Shown here piece after piece: positions 33,715-41,612 of a stretch of DNA of 64,000 bases. Origin of the DNA: Gemmata massiliana (GTDB taxonomy: Bacteria > Planctomycetota > Planctomycetia > Gemmatales > Gemmataceae). How positions within the stretch are numbered: position 1 is the stretch's first letter; each line of letters begins with the position of its first letter. A program made the translations under genes and the position numbers. The stretch spans positions 1 to 64,000 of the forward strand of contig HG799467.1 in NCBI GenBank assembly GCA_000531095.1, given 5' to 3'. The notes under the pieces were generated by a model. It was not told the origin of the DNA and did no database searches. It was given only the letters and a program-made list of their open reading frames with translations.

Positions 33715-33935
33715 GACTTCTTCCGGCGCGCAGGCTTCTCCGGATCGGGCGGCGCATCGGGTAACGGCGGATCAGCCGGCGGCATTGGCGGGGGGTTGTC
33801 CATGTGCCGCCGCAACGCCCGCTCAATCACGTAGGTAAGCGTCTGACCCCGCGACTCTGTGAACGCACGCACCTCGCTCAACAACTTCGGGTCGAGAATC
33901 ACGTTGATCTGGCCGGATCGGTCTTTTACTGGCAC
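33711..33935 (-). CDS. Ribbon-helix-helix (CopG-like) repressor
   Basis: 74 residues from GTG 33935, with GGGAG seven bases upstream; the frame is open to 34001. RSGQINVILDPKLLSEVRAFTESRGQTLTYVIERALRRHM is a ribbon-helix-helix domain (one strand, two helices). The tail is Pro-rich and ends in ARRKKS. Between it and the divergent gene lies a set of TCTAGA half-sites overlapping a promoter, the probable operator. The protein could instead be an orphan antitoxin; no toxin gene is recognised nearby. Confidence 0.78.
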   Translation of the reverse strand: MPVKDRSGQINVILDPKLLSEVRAFTESRGQTLTYVIERALRRHMDNPPPMPPADPPLPDAPPDPEKPARRKKS

Positions 33936-34004
33936 TTCCACACTCCCTGTGTACTCCCGCGACCGACGCGGGCTAAGGCCATCATACCCGACTTTTTCCA
34001 CGGG

Positions 34005-34056
34005 TCTAGATTTTTTCTAGATTCCGGTTGACATGGATCTAGATCGGGTATAGATT
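34005..34056 (+). promoter_or_regulatory. Promoter with triple TCTAGA operator
   Basis: TTGACA (34028-34033), 17-bp spacer and TAGATT (34051-34056), a near-consensus promoter for the rightward accessory operon. TCTAGA palindromes occur at 34005-34010, 34016-34021 and 34038-34043; the third is in the spacer. RHH repressors bind such short palindromic repeats. Confidence 0.7.
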
Positions 34057-34098
34057 ACAAGTGTGACGCGAACGAGACACCTGACCTGGAGAGACGAG

Positions 34099-34284
34099 AT
34101 GACTGCGACAACGACCTTCTTCGCCTACCGCATCCAAAACGGGCAACGGCACTTCTTCGAGTTCGAGCGGTGCGACACCTGGAATAGCCGCGAAGAGTTA
34201 ATGGCCGCGATCGAGAAGTGGAAGAAGACCGTGCCTGAAAACTACGCGGCCCGGGTCACCTTCGAGATTCACCAGGACAACTGA
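34099..34284 (+). CDS. Small hypothetical protein
   Basis: 61 residues from ATG 34099 with GGAGAGACG upstream. Sequence FAYRIQNGQRHFFEFERCDTWNSREELMAAIEKWKKT suggests an alpha/beta small domain. First gene of the operon controlled by the TCTAGA promoter. Function unknown. Confidence 0.6.
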   Translation: MTATTTFFAYRIQNGQRHFFEFERCDTWNSREELMAAIEKWKKTVPENYAARVTFEIHQDN

Positions 34285-34343
34285 GCGACACACCGGGGCG
34301 GGTCGCAGTGACCCGCCCTCCCTCACCCGAACCGGATTAGCCC

Positions 34344-34652
34344 ATGCCGATGGCCACTATCGCAATGACCCGCGACGCAGCCTACATCGTCGTCGCATTC
34401 CGCCCGAAGTCCGAGCCGTTGCCCGAAGGATTCGCCGAATTCACTGAGTCGAAAAACACCGTGCAGTACGCGGAGGGGCACCGGTTCGCGGGCCAACTGG
34501 AGATGGTCGCGGTGAAGCTGATGAAGGACGGGCGAGGCGATCCGGACCTGATGCCGATGCTCACTGCCGCCGACTGGCTCCGGGATCGCGGATGGACCAT
34601 CGAGCCAGAAGGGTGGTGCAAGTTGGTGATGCAGGAGATCGGAGCGGCCTGA
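34344..34652 (+). CDS. Small hypothetical protein
   Basis: 102 residues from ATG 34344. AYIVVAFRPKSEPLPEGFAEFTE and the C-terminal LTAADWLRDRGWTIEPEGWCKLVMQEI look like a folded alpha/beta protein. Second gene of the rightward accessory operon. No family recognised. Confidence 0.6.
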   Translation: MPMATIAMTRDAAYIVVAFRPKSEPLPEGFAEFTESKNTVQYAEGHRFAGQLEMVAVKLMKDGRGDPDLMPMLTAADWLRDRGWTIEPEGWCKLVMQEIGAA

Positions 34653-34730
34653 TTCAAACGACGCGGGGCGGGGAGTGCTGCTAACACCTCCCGCCCCACT
34701 TCTCAAACCCTGTTCAGGAGGGATCGAGCC

Positions 34731-35078
34731 ATGACAGTGTACACGGAACTACTGCCCCCCACCAAGTCGGAGAAGCACGGCGCCCTGAAGTGGGAGCCGG
34801 CCACCGACAACGCGACCAGCCCCTTTGCCGGCGTGCTCACGCTGACCGGCCGACGCGACCACTGCCGGTATCGCGTCGAAGAGCATCCCGCCGACGAACC
34901 AGGCCGGGCGTTCGTGCTGTGGAAGCTCGACGCTGGCACCGACCGCACCGAAGAACGGTACGGGTGCTTCGTCGCGAAGAACAACGCTCACCTGTGCGAG
35001 TGCCGGGGGTTCACCGCAACCCGACACTGCAAACACCTCGCGGGCCTCACCGAACTCGTGGGAGCGAAGAAACTGTGA
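34731..35078 (+). CDS. SWIM zinc-finger protein
   Basis: 115 residues from ATG 34731 behind CAGGAGGGA. The N-terminal beta-rich part is followed by CECRGFTATRHCKHL, the C-x-C-x(n)-C-x-H signature of SWIM zinc fingers, which bind DNA, RNA or proteins. The protein consists of little more than that domain. Its stop overlaps the next start as GTGA. Confidence 0.75.
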   Translation: MTVYTELLPPTKSEKHGALKWEPATDNATSPFAGVLTLTGRRDHCRYRVEEHPADEPGRAFVLWKLDAGTDRTEERYGCFVAKNNAHLCECRGFTATRHCKHLAGLTELVGAKKL

Positions 35079-35221
35079 TCCAGTACCTACACGCCCTGGT
35101 GGGTTTCGTTGGGTCCGTCGGATGGTTCGTATGGTTCGCGATCGCCTCTGTCTGGCACGTGCTCTGGCCGATGGTCGGCGGGGCCTTTCTCTGGGAGGCC
35201 GTTCGGAACCGGAAGTGGTAG
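35075..35221 (+). CDS. Small membrane protein
   Basis: 48 residues from GTG 35075, coupled to the SWIM gene (GTGA). Nearly the whole chain is hydrophobic (LHALVGFVGSVGWFVWFAIASVWHVLW) and ends in a basic tail EAVRNRKW. One or two membrane spans. Function unknown. Confidence 0.55.
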   Translation: MIQYLHALVGFVGSVGWFVWFAIASVWHVLWPMVGGAFLWEAVRNRKW

Positions 35222-35287
35222 ATCGCTGTCGAACTAATTGCGGGGCGGATCAACGCCCCTTTACCTCACACTAAACGAGTCACTCAC

Positions 35288-35584
35288 ATGATTTTCTCAA
35301 TCACGCACGCCACCTGGCAACAACTCCGCGTTCTGGTCCGCGCAAAGGGCAAGCCCGTCCTCGGGCGCGATATCCGGATCGTGCCAACGCGCCTCACCAA
35401 AACGGGCGAGTTTCTCGACGAACTGGTCGAGGCGGGGTTGATCGTCCGGGCTGAAGGGAAGCTCGCCACAGGTCGCGAGCCGGAACAGTTCCGCGCGAGT
35501 TACACGCTGACCGAGAAGGGGAAACATGCCGCAGAGTACGGCGAATATGAGCGGGTACGAGAGCCGCAGCAGACTGCCGGCTGA
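35288..35584 (+). CDS. Winged-helix transcription regulator
   Basis: 98 residues from ATG 35288. THATWQQLRVLVRAKGKPV, then TKTGEFLDELVEAGLIVRAEG and SYTLTEKGKHAAEYGEYE give the order helix, recognition helix and wing of MarR/PadR-like regulators. It is in the rightward accessory operon. Target unknown. Confidence 0.65.
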   Translation: MIFSITHATWQQLRVLVRAKGKPVLGRDIRIVPTRLTKTGEFLDELVEAGLIVRAEGKLATGREPEQFRASYTLTEKGKHAAEYGEYERVREPQQTAG

Positions 35585-35779
35585 CGCAAGATGCGTCCCC
35601 GATTGCCCCTTCTCTCACGGGGAGGGGAGTAACCCCGCCTCACGCACGGACGCGATGGGCGGGGTGATTTATTTGGTTTTTCTTGGTTGATTTTAGTTGA
35701 TACGGCGGTATTATACCTGTGTCGGAGCAAACGCCCGACAGGTGCCCGGGCCTTCCGGGACTCCCAACAAGGGAAGACG

Positions 35780-36091
35780 ATGGTCGAAGTAGATGTGCTC
35801 ATCCCGACGGCCGACAACGCGGGCCTGATGTTCCTGCCCGCTCACCACGCGATCTTCGAGCAATTCGTGCTCGCCCTGTTCCCCGGCTTCTCGCTTCAGC
35901 CCGGTACGGTGTCCGGTGCCTGGACCGACGCGGGAACCGTGTACCGCGACGAACTGCGAGTGTACACGCTCCGCGTGTCCGGCCTCATCGCCAACGGCCC
36001 CGCTCTCCGCGAGGTGATCGACTTCGCGAAATCCCACTACGCACAACTGGCCCTCTACGCCCGCTACCTGAACGTGTCCGAAATCCTCTGA
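35780..36091 (+). CDS. Small hypothetical protein
   Basis: 103 residues from ATG 35780 with AAGGGAAG upstream; the frame is open to 35687. EVDVLIPTADNAGLMFLPAHHAIFEQFVLALFPGFSLQPGTVSGAW...YTLRVSG suggests an alpha/beta fold of the type of small enzymes or sugar-binding domains; not identified. The upstream stretch 35585-35779 holds AT-rich TTTTAGTTGATACGG that may carry a promoter. Confidence 0.6.
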   Translation: MVEVDVLIPTADNAGLMFLPAHHAIFEQFVLALFPGFSLQPGTVSGAWTDAGTVYRDELRVYTLRVSGLIANGPALREVIDFAKSHYAQLALYARYLNVSEIL

Positions 36092-36146
36092 TCCGACTCG
36101 CTCCCCCGGTGAAGACCGGGGGAGCTTCAACCCTGGGGTGAGTACC

Positions 36147-36938
36147 ATGAATCGCTACGAACTGCTCTCCGGAGAAGTGGTGGAGTACGACACTCTACCA
36201 GCCCCGCTCGCCGCGTTCTTGACCCGTGTTCAGTCGGCCGCGAGTGACCTCGCCGTATCACCGGCCGCACTCCTGGCCCTGGTGTACGGCGTCGAAAACC
36301 CGCTGCTCGACACCACCACCGCTCCGGGCCGAGCGATCGTGAACGCGACCGCCTTCGCTCACCCCGTCTACAAGGTGCTCGGCGACCTGGTGGGGCGTAA
36401 GCAACTCGCAGCACTCAACCAGTCTCCCGAGCAGGTTGTTGCCGCGTACACGCTCACGGTGAAGGCCGCGGCCGAGCGGATCGGGCTGAGCGAAACCGCG
36501 ACCAGGACCGCGATCCAGGGCGGGAAACTGGACGCGATGAAGCGGAACGGGGAATGGTACGTGCGGCCCGAATCGGTCGATTCCTACAAGGTCAGCAACC
36601 GCGGGCGGAAGAAGGCGGTCCCCGCGGCGGTGCGGGTGAGGTGCGGCGGCGCGGACGGGGTAAGCCTGTCCGTGCGGCTCGCGGGCGGGGAACTGGTCGC
36701 CGAGGGCAAGGACGGAGGAGCTGTCGTCGGTCGATTCCCGGACGGGTGGACCGCCGCGGCCGTGAAGACGACCACCAAGACCGGCGCCCGCGTGTTCGAG
36801 ATCGAGCCGGAGGCGGGTACCGAGGAAGTGGTCGAGTTCGGCGAGTTCGAGGTACGCGGGCCGTTCAAGGTCGTGAAGAAGCACAACGCAACGAAGGTCG
36901 CGGCCGAGGTGTGGAAGAAATACGCGGCCGAAGCGTAG
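36147..36938 (+). CDS. Excisionase-type HTH protein with long C-terminus
   Basis: 263 residues from ATG 36147 behind CTGGGGTGAG. The middle contains LTVKAAAERIGLSETATRTAIQGGKLDAMKRNGEWYVRPESVDSY, an excisionase/HTH_17 domain. The N-terminal 90 residues and the beta-rich C-terminal 100 residues (DGVSLSVRLAGGELVAEGKDGGAVVGRF) are unrelated to excisionases. A regulatory or modification-site-recognition role is possible. Last gene before the strong terminator. Confidence 0.65.
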   Translation: MNRYELLSGEVVEYDTLPAPLAAFLTRVQSAASDLAVSPAALLALVYGVENPLLDTTTAPGRAIVNATAFAHPVYKVLGDLVGRKQLAALNQSPEQVVAAYTLTVKAAAERIGLSETATRTAIQGGKLDAMKRNGEWYVRPESVDSYKVSNRGRKKAVPAAVRVRCGGADGVSLSVRLAGGELVAEGKDGGAVVGRFPDGWTAAAVKTTTKTGARVFEIEPEAGTEEVVEFGEFEVRGPFKVVKKHNATKVAAEVWKKYAAEA

Positions 36939-37246
36939 CAGCGGGCCAACGGATCGGCTCTAATGTCTGCGGCTGAAAGGCTCGCCCGGTGACGGGGGCG
37001 TTAGGCGACACATTCACGAGTCGCAAGCTCGAACGTATCAGTAGCCGCTGTCATGGGGTAAGGCGTGAGTACCCTGCGGCCGGGCGGTCGCGACCACGTC
37101 TGCCGGAGCGCCCCACCCTGGAGCGGCTCCGGCCTCTGCCCGGCGGCCGGGCACAAGGGGAAACCCAGCCGCATTGTTACGATCAAAATACAGACGGCCC
37201 GCGGGAGCACTCCCGCGGGCCGGCCTCATTACTGCTCGTCTTTCAC
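36939..37246. other. Gene-free stretch between convergent operons
   Basis: Apart from the terminator at 37196-37221 nothing is seen in these 308 bases. Open frames here are short and lack start signals. Confidence 0.5.
37196..37221. terminator. Strong bidirectional terminator
   Basis: GGCCCGCGGGA (37196-37206) pairs with TCCCGCGGGCC (37211-37221) around GCAC. It separates the convergent rightward accessory operon and leftward late operon. AT-rich sequence precedes it (CAAAATACAGAC). Confidence 0.75.
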
Positions 37247-37441
37247 TCACGCCGGAAGCAGCGTCTTAAACAGTTCGAGCGCGAGGTCATCTAACGGTGT
37301 GGGCGTGGCCTTCACCACGAACGCCAGCGCCGGCCCGTGAATCAGTCTGCGGATGAACGCCTGGCCGTCCGCGCTCGCCACCTGACCGGCCTGCACTCGC
37401 GCGGCCACTTTCTCGACCAGATCCAGCAATGCACTATTCAT
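37247..37441 (-). CDS. Small protein, last gene of the late operon
   Basis: 64 residues from ATG 37441 with TAAGGA at ideal spacing; the frame continues upstream to 37576, and an alternative start there would overlap the preceding gene. Helical: LLDLVEKVAARVQAGQVASADGQAFIRRLI, then DDLALELFKTLLPA. Function unknown. Confidence 0.55.
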   Translation of the reverse strand: MNSALLDLVEKVAARVQAGQVASADGQAFIRRLIHGPALAFVVKATPTPLDDLALELFKTLLPA

Positions 37442-37557
37442 CGTCTCGATCCTTAACAGGGGTGGAAGTAACCCGGCCGGGACGGACGCACAGCTAACCC
37501 AGTCGCATCCCCCAAACGACCACTGGACCGCCCACGTGTCCCGGCCGGGTGTACGGG

Positions 37558-38373
37558 TTAGCGCGAGGTCGGGCATCGCCCGTTCGCGCAGGATGAACCG
37601 GAGCTGTACGTCACTCCGGGGAACGAGTACGACGTCGCCGGCGAGCACGTGCCGCCGGAGCAACTCACCGCGGGCGAACCGATCGGTTCGAGCTGGGACC
37701 AGGTGCGGCCGCGGTTGTCGCGGTAGGTCACCAGTTGGTAGCTGATTACCGGCGCCGGGGCCTCCACGGGCTTCGGCGCCACGGGCTGTGTTTCGACTTT
37801 CGCGGTCGGGGCTTCAGCGCACGGGCACTTGTCACCACACGCGCACGCAGCTCGGCCGCGGCGAAAGGAGATGGGCTGTTCGTCGCTCCCCTCCTCCGCG
37901 CGGATCTGCCAGTCGGCCGGGGCTGGGGCCGGCATGGGACGAGCGGGAACGTCGCCGATCTTACGGGCCGCTTTCTCAACGGCCTTCTTCACCTCGGTCT
38001 CGGTTCCCTGTCCCGGAATCGTGGTGTCGATCATCAGCTTTTCACCGACCGGGTAACCCACCACGACAGACGGCGCCTTCGCCTCACCGAACGATGGTGC
38101 GTCGCACTTGCACGCGACCGAACCAACGACCGGAACGACGTCGCATCCCACGAACACGACAAGCGGCACCTGGTCGGCGGTCGCGGCCTTGTAGCCAGCC
38201 GGGTAATCCTTCGGGGCCGGCGCCGTCGCTGTTCGCCCACCCTTGGCTTTCGACAGAGCAATCAGGGCTTTGGCCTTATCCGCCTCAGCCAGTTCGCCGG
38301 CGAAGCTCGTGGTGATCGGTCCCAGTGCCAGACACGCGACCAGTGCCACGCGGATTTTCAGAAGACAGGTCAT
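37558..38373 (-). CDS. Secreted Cys-rich protein
   Basis: 271 residues from ATG 38373 with GAAAGAG upstream; the frame is open to 38571. A signal peptide (LLKIRVALVACLALGPITTSFAG) is followed by an Ala/Lys/Pro-rich region and several Cys motifs: GCDVV...ACKCD, ACACGDKCPCAE and CSGGTCS...CANGRC. The C-terminal SPATSYSFPGVTYSSG region resembles planctomycete-specific secreted proteins. It may form disulfide-linked or metal-binding surface structures. Cotranscribed with the protease gene. Confidence 0.65.
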   Translation of the reverse strand: MTCLLKIRVALVACLALGPITTSFAGELAEADKAKALIALSKAKGGRTATAPAPKDYPAGYKAATADQVPLVVFVGCDVVPVVGSVACKCDAPSFGEAKAPSVVVGYPVGEKLMIDTTIPGQGTETEVKKAVEKAARKIGDVPARPMPAPAPADWQIRAEEGSDEQPISFRRGRAACACGDKCPCAEAPTAKVETQPVAPKPVEAPAPVISYQLVTYRDNRGRTWSQLEPIGSPAVSCSGGTCSPATSYSFPGVTYSSGSSCANGRCPTSR

Positions 38374-38444
38374 CGCGATCTCTTTCAGTGAAAAGAGCGG
38401 GCGAACGAAGGAGCCGGGAACACCCCGGCTCACGGATGAAGGGC

Positions 38445-39680
38445 TTACGGCGCGAGCGGGAATTCCAGGTACCACACGGTGGACGACCGGTTCCCGAACG
38501 AATCTTGGCTGTGGACCTTCTCGAACAGCGGCAATCGAAGTCGGGGTTCCGCTTTCACGATCTTGCCCCAACCAGACAGCTCCTTTTCCTGCTCAGTGCG
38601 GATGAACCAGTCCGGGGTGCGGGCCGGGAACCCGGCGACGTCAGCCAGGGCGAAGGAATCCCCCTGAGACACCATGCGTTCGACCACGGAGGCATCGACC
38701 CAGAACGCGGCGCGAGGCGCGTCCTCCGGCCACACGGGGCCACCGTGGGCCTGATCGCCCCACGAATTCAGACACAGCGCCCCGGGCCTGCTCCCGTTGC
38801 GCCAGCCGATGAAACACATGCAGTGCGGCCACGTACCGCGAGGCGAGATGAACCCCTGCGAGTCACGGGTACCCACGCTGCCGTCGCGGTTGTTGAAGCC
38901 GACATTCGAGCAGACCGGAACCGGATAGCCTTGCATCAGCGCCCGCTTCACGTCGTCAGCGGTGGTAACCAGAGCGGCCCCACGCACCGCGTGTTTCTTC
39001 GCATCGGCTTCCAGCTCGTCGGGGACACCGGACACGCCCCACTGACGAGCACGCGCGGGAGAGAACGTGGTTAGGTCGTACTTGCCGAGCTTCTCCATCG
39101 GGATCAGCCCGCCGCGCGATTTCAGCCATTCCGAGGCCCACGCGCCCATCGAGCCGTCGCCACGGATCTGGCCTCGGCCAACCTCGACCCGAGAGCCGGC
39201 GTAGATCGCCTCGACCGCCGCGGCCTTCCACTCGAAGCTCGCTCCGGCCGCGATCGCGGTGGCCTGCACGACGTCCGCGCCGTGTTTAAACCCGCACCCG
39301 ACGCAACAACCTACGCTCTGCTGGTTGACGTTCGGGTACCAGTCCGACCCGCGGCCGTTGACGCCGCGCACCGTGCGATACAGGAACACGTCCTCGTCAC
39401 CGAGTGCCGCTTTACCGGCCGGGGTAGTGACGAAGTGGAGCGTTTTTGCCTGGTCCAAATTGGTGCGGATCGTCTCATCGTCCCGCAGCCAGCCCATGCG
39501 CGACGGCTCGAACTCGTCGAGCTGCGGCACGGGCACGGGCACTTCGATTTTGCGTTCGACCTCGACCGTCTTTGGTGTGGTGAACTGCGTGCCGCCGATC
39601 GCGCCGAGGATGATCGGGATCAGCGTCATCAGGGCTCGCAGGCCCCATTTCTTCAGGCTGCTCTTGGTCTCGTCGGTCAT
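38445..39680 (-). CDS. Membrane-anchored papain-like (C1) cysteine protease
   Basis: 411 residues from ATG 39680. A single N-terminal membrane span (LRALMTLIPIILGAIGG) leads to the peptidase domain. NQQSVGCCVGCGF corresponds to the papain NQGxCGSCWAF block, with the nucleophile most likely the last Cys; WPHCMCFIGW carries the catalytic His and LCLNSWGDQAHGG the Asn of the NSWG motif. All three catalytic positions are kept. In phage context it could be a lysis enzyme for a protein-rich envelope, a virion protease or a lysogen factor. Confidence 0.85.
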   Translation of the reverse strand: MTDETKSSLKKWGLRALMTLIPIILGAIGGTQFTTPKTVEVERKIEVPVPVPQLDEFEPSRMGWLRDDETIRTNLDQAKTLHFVTTPAGKAALGDEDVFLYRTVRGVNGRGSDWYPNVNQQSVGCCVGCGFKHGADVVQATAIAAGASFEWKAAAVEAIYAGSRVEVGRGQIRGDGSMGAWASEWLKSRGGLIPMEKLGKYDLTTFSPARARQWGVSGVPDELEADAKKHAVRGAALVTTADDVKRALMQGYPVPVCSNVGFNNRDGSVGTRDSQGFISPRGTWPHCMCFIGWRNGSRPGALCLNSWGDQAHGGPVWPEDAPRAAFWVDASVVERMVSQGDSFALADVAGFPARTPDWFIRTEQEKELSGWGKIVKAEPRLRLPLFEKVHSQDSFGNRSSTVWYLEFPLAP

Positions 39681-39728
39681 GGTGTCCTTTCGATGTCACG
39701 GGCGAATATGTGATCTGAGGGCGGAACC

Positions 39729-39857
39729 TCAGCGGAAGTACCAGAACCCGCCCCGGTCGAACCAACGGTCAAGAACCAGGAACAGCGCAAAGGCCGGGAT
39801 CACGACCCACAGAAAGAACGAGAGCGCCGCGAGCGCGATTCTGTCAGTGGTCTTCAC
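39729..39857 (-). CDS. 42-residue membrane protein (holin candidate)
   Basis: From GTG 39857, two bases after the upstream stop. KTTDRIALAALSFFLWVVIPAFALFLVLDRWFDRGG is one strong transmembrane helix with charged ends. It stands 48 bp before the papain-like protease gene, in the place of a small holin in a lysis cassette. That function is inferred from size and position only. Confidence 0.5.
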   Translation of the reverse strand: MKTTDRIALAALSFFLWVVIPAFALFLVLDRWFDRGGFWYFR

Positions 39858-39858
39858 G

Positions 39859-40563
39859 TCACAGCCCTTCGAGGATGGTGGCCAATCGGGTGAACAGCGC
39901 GGCCACAGCGTCACGCTGCGCGCCTGCGAACGCGGCATCGGTGGGGAGCAGCAGAGCCAGTTCCGCGCTCACGGTTTGGCGCACGCCAATAAGGGCATCG
40001 CCGATCATGCTCTTTGCGGTCTCGCGCGCCACGCGCCGGAACTCGTCCGCGGACGGGGACTCGGCCGCTTCTTTGCTCAGCTCCCGGTAGAGCGTGGCGA
40101 GACTTTTCGCGAGCGCGGCTTTCTTCGCCGGGTCGGTCTCAGGATCTGCGCCGAAGGCTTTCTTGATGCGCTCGGTGAGCGCATCGGGCTTCGGGGGAGT
40201 CGGCCCCGGACCGGGGCCAGGTGGCGCGGGCGGGTCACCGATCACGACGACGACGCGCGCGGGTTTCGAGGGGATGTCACCAACGGCTGTGTACGCGAGC
40301 AGTTCGTAGCGACCGGTGGGGCCGGAGAACAGCAACAACCGCCCGCCATCGACCGGCCGAAGCGACAGGCCCGGGGTGAGAGTGACCCACTCGACGACCT
40401 TTCCCGGCGTCTCTGCTTTGAGATCGGTGATGGTCGCCGGCGGTGCTTTTACCTCGGACGGGAGTTTCAGAGACGGCGTCGCAGGCGCAGGCGGATCTTG
40501 CGCGAGAGCTGAAGACGAGAAAGCAAGCAAAAGCGCGGCAGCAATCAAAATTCGCACGGTCAT
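39859..40563 (-). CDS. Secreted protein with Ig-like and helical parts
   Basis: 234 residues from ATG 40563. Signal peptide VRILIAAALLLAFSSSALA; then a beta-sandwich-like segment (KVVEWVTLTPGLSLRPVDGGRLLLFSGPTGRYELLAYTA), a PPGPGPGPTPP hinge and a helical C-terminal part. A copy of the start-associated motif lies 13-30 bases upstream of the start. Conserved planctomycete phage gene type, role unknown. Confidence 0.6.
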   Translation of the reverse strand: MTVRILIAAALLLAFSSSALAQDPPAPATPSLKLPSEVKAPPATITDLKAETPGKVVEWVTLTPGLSLRPVDGGRLLLFSGPTGRYELLAYTAVGDIPSKPARVVVVIGDPPAPPGPGPGPTPPKPDALTERIKKAFGADPETDPAKKAALAKSLATLYRELSKEAAESPSADEFRRVARETAKSMIGDALIGVRQTVSAELALLLPTDAAFAGAQRDAVAALFTRLATILEGL

Positions 40564-40575
40564 CCCTCTGGGGTG

Positions 40576-40593
40576 ATGACCGGCTAATGGCAC
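40576..40593 (-). repeat. Start-associated motif, copy 1
   Basis: On the coding strand GTGCCATTAGCCGGTCAT, 17 to 18 of 19 positions as in the other copies. Here the motif's own ATG is altered to ATC and the gene starts 13 bases downstream at 40563. Confidence 0.8.
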
Positions 40594-40599
40594 GGCGTG

Positions 40600-41001
40600 T
40601 CAGTCCGGCAGCGTAGGTGTGACAGTCAACCAGGTTGCGGGCACGAGCTGAACTCGCCCCGCGATCCCGCCCGCGGCGACAACATCGACCGCGTAGCGAC
40701 GGAACCCGGCGCCGGCCGGGACGGTGACACTGAAGGCCAGTGTGGTCGCGTCTGCTACCGCGCCGACGGCCGTGGCGCTCACGGGCCAGCCGTCGGCGCG
40801 CGGATCGGTCGCCTTGTACTGGTCAGATCCCGACCGGCCGTTGCGATCGGAGTCCCACAGTGGATCAGCGCGCACCGTCAGAGTGATGGTGCCGTAGTCC
40901 GTGAGCGACAGGCCCGAACGGAGCGTACATTCCACTCGCACGGTCTGTGTCTGGAGGGCCGGCCAGGAGAGCACCGGTGCTTCGCGGATCTGCGATGGCA
41001 T
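40600..41001 (-). CDS. Probable phage structural protein, beta-rich
   Basis: 133 residues. QTVRVECTLRSGLSLTDYGTITLTVRAD and TLAFSVTVPAGAGFRRYAVDVVAAGG look like a beta sandwich of baseplate or fibre type. It lies in the fibre region of the late operon, four bases after the preceding stop. No family recognised. Confidence 0.55.
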   Translation of the reverse strand: MPSQIREAPVLSWPALQTQTVRVECTLRSGLSLTDYGTITLTVRADPLWDSDRNGRSGSDQYKATDPRADGWPVSATAVGAVADATTLAFSVTVPAGAGFRRYAVDVVAAGGIAGRVQLVPATWLTVTPTLPD

Positions 41002-41004
41002 GGC

Positions 41005-41610
41005 TCAGCACTCCAGGTCCGCCGTGAATGTCGTGACGCTGCGGTCGGCGCCGGTCAGGGTGACCACGGATCGATCGGCGCCCGTCATACAGACGGCGAC
41101 GCCGTCCGTCGGCACAACGGGAACCACATACCGGGTCGGCCGCAGTAGAACGCTTGCCCGGGAGACGAACGGGCGCACGAACGCGCCCCGGGCCACGAGC
41201 ACGGGGAACTGCCGACGAGTTGCCGGAGCTGCACTGCGAGCTGGCACACGCAGCACCTGGCCGCGGACATGAACCGGTGCCGTGCGGAGCGCGCGAGCGA
41301 CTAGGACGGCCGGGGGCCGTTTCGTCGGCGGAGCCACGATCGCTCGCGTGGGACGACCCACGATCGCTCGGCCGAGAACAGGCGCGATGCGCCGGGGCGC
41401 GGCCACGAGCACTGCGGGTGGACGCTTTGCAACGACCTGCGCCGCGGGCTTCGAGGGCCGGCCGACTGTCCCGCGGCCGACGAGCTGCCGGCGAACCTGT
41501 GCCACGACGATCGGGCGCACCGGGGGCCGCGCCGAAACGACGTTAGCCGCTCGCTGGGGCGAACCAACGAACGGCTTGCGGCGCCGGACTCCGGTGATGA
41601 TCGTCGGCAC
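41005..41610 (-). CDS. Arg/Pro/Val-rich repeat protein
   Basis: 201 residues with about 30 Arg. Repeats of the type KRPPAVLVA-(A/R)-x(3)-R-x-APVL, separated by GRAIVGRPTRA and similar units, cover residues 40-150; RRQFPVLVARGAFVRPF may be a further copy. The last 40 residues (TGADRSVVTLTGADRSVTTFTADLEC) include a nine-residue direct repeat. Highly basic, likely extended, and unlike its acidic structural neighbours. Possibly DNA- or polysaccharide-binding. Confidence 0.55.
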   Translation of the reverse strand: MPTIITGVRRRKPFVGSPQRAANVVSARPPVRPIVVAQVRRQLVGRGTVGRPSKPAAQVVAKRPPAVLVAAPRRIAPVLGRAIVGRPTRAIVAPPTKRPPAVLVARALRTAPVHVRGQVLRVPARSAAPATRRQFPVLVARGAFVRPFVSRASVLLRPTRYVVPVVPTDGVAVCMTGADRSVVTLTGADRSVTTFTADLEC

Positions 41611-41612
41611 GA

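Noticed and set aside
32669-33826. Leftward open frame of 385 codons spanning the right att
   Set aside because: It runs through the tRNA fragment and is antisense to the sigma-like gene; low-complexity Arg/Pro product.
39259-40512. Rightward open frame of 417 codons
   Set aside because: Antisense to protease and signal-peptide genes that carry catalytic motifs and signal peptides.
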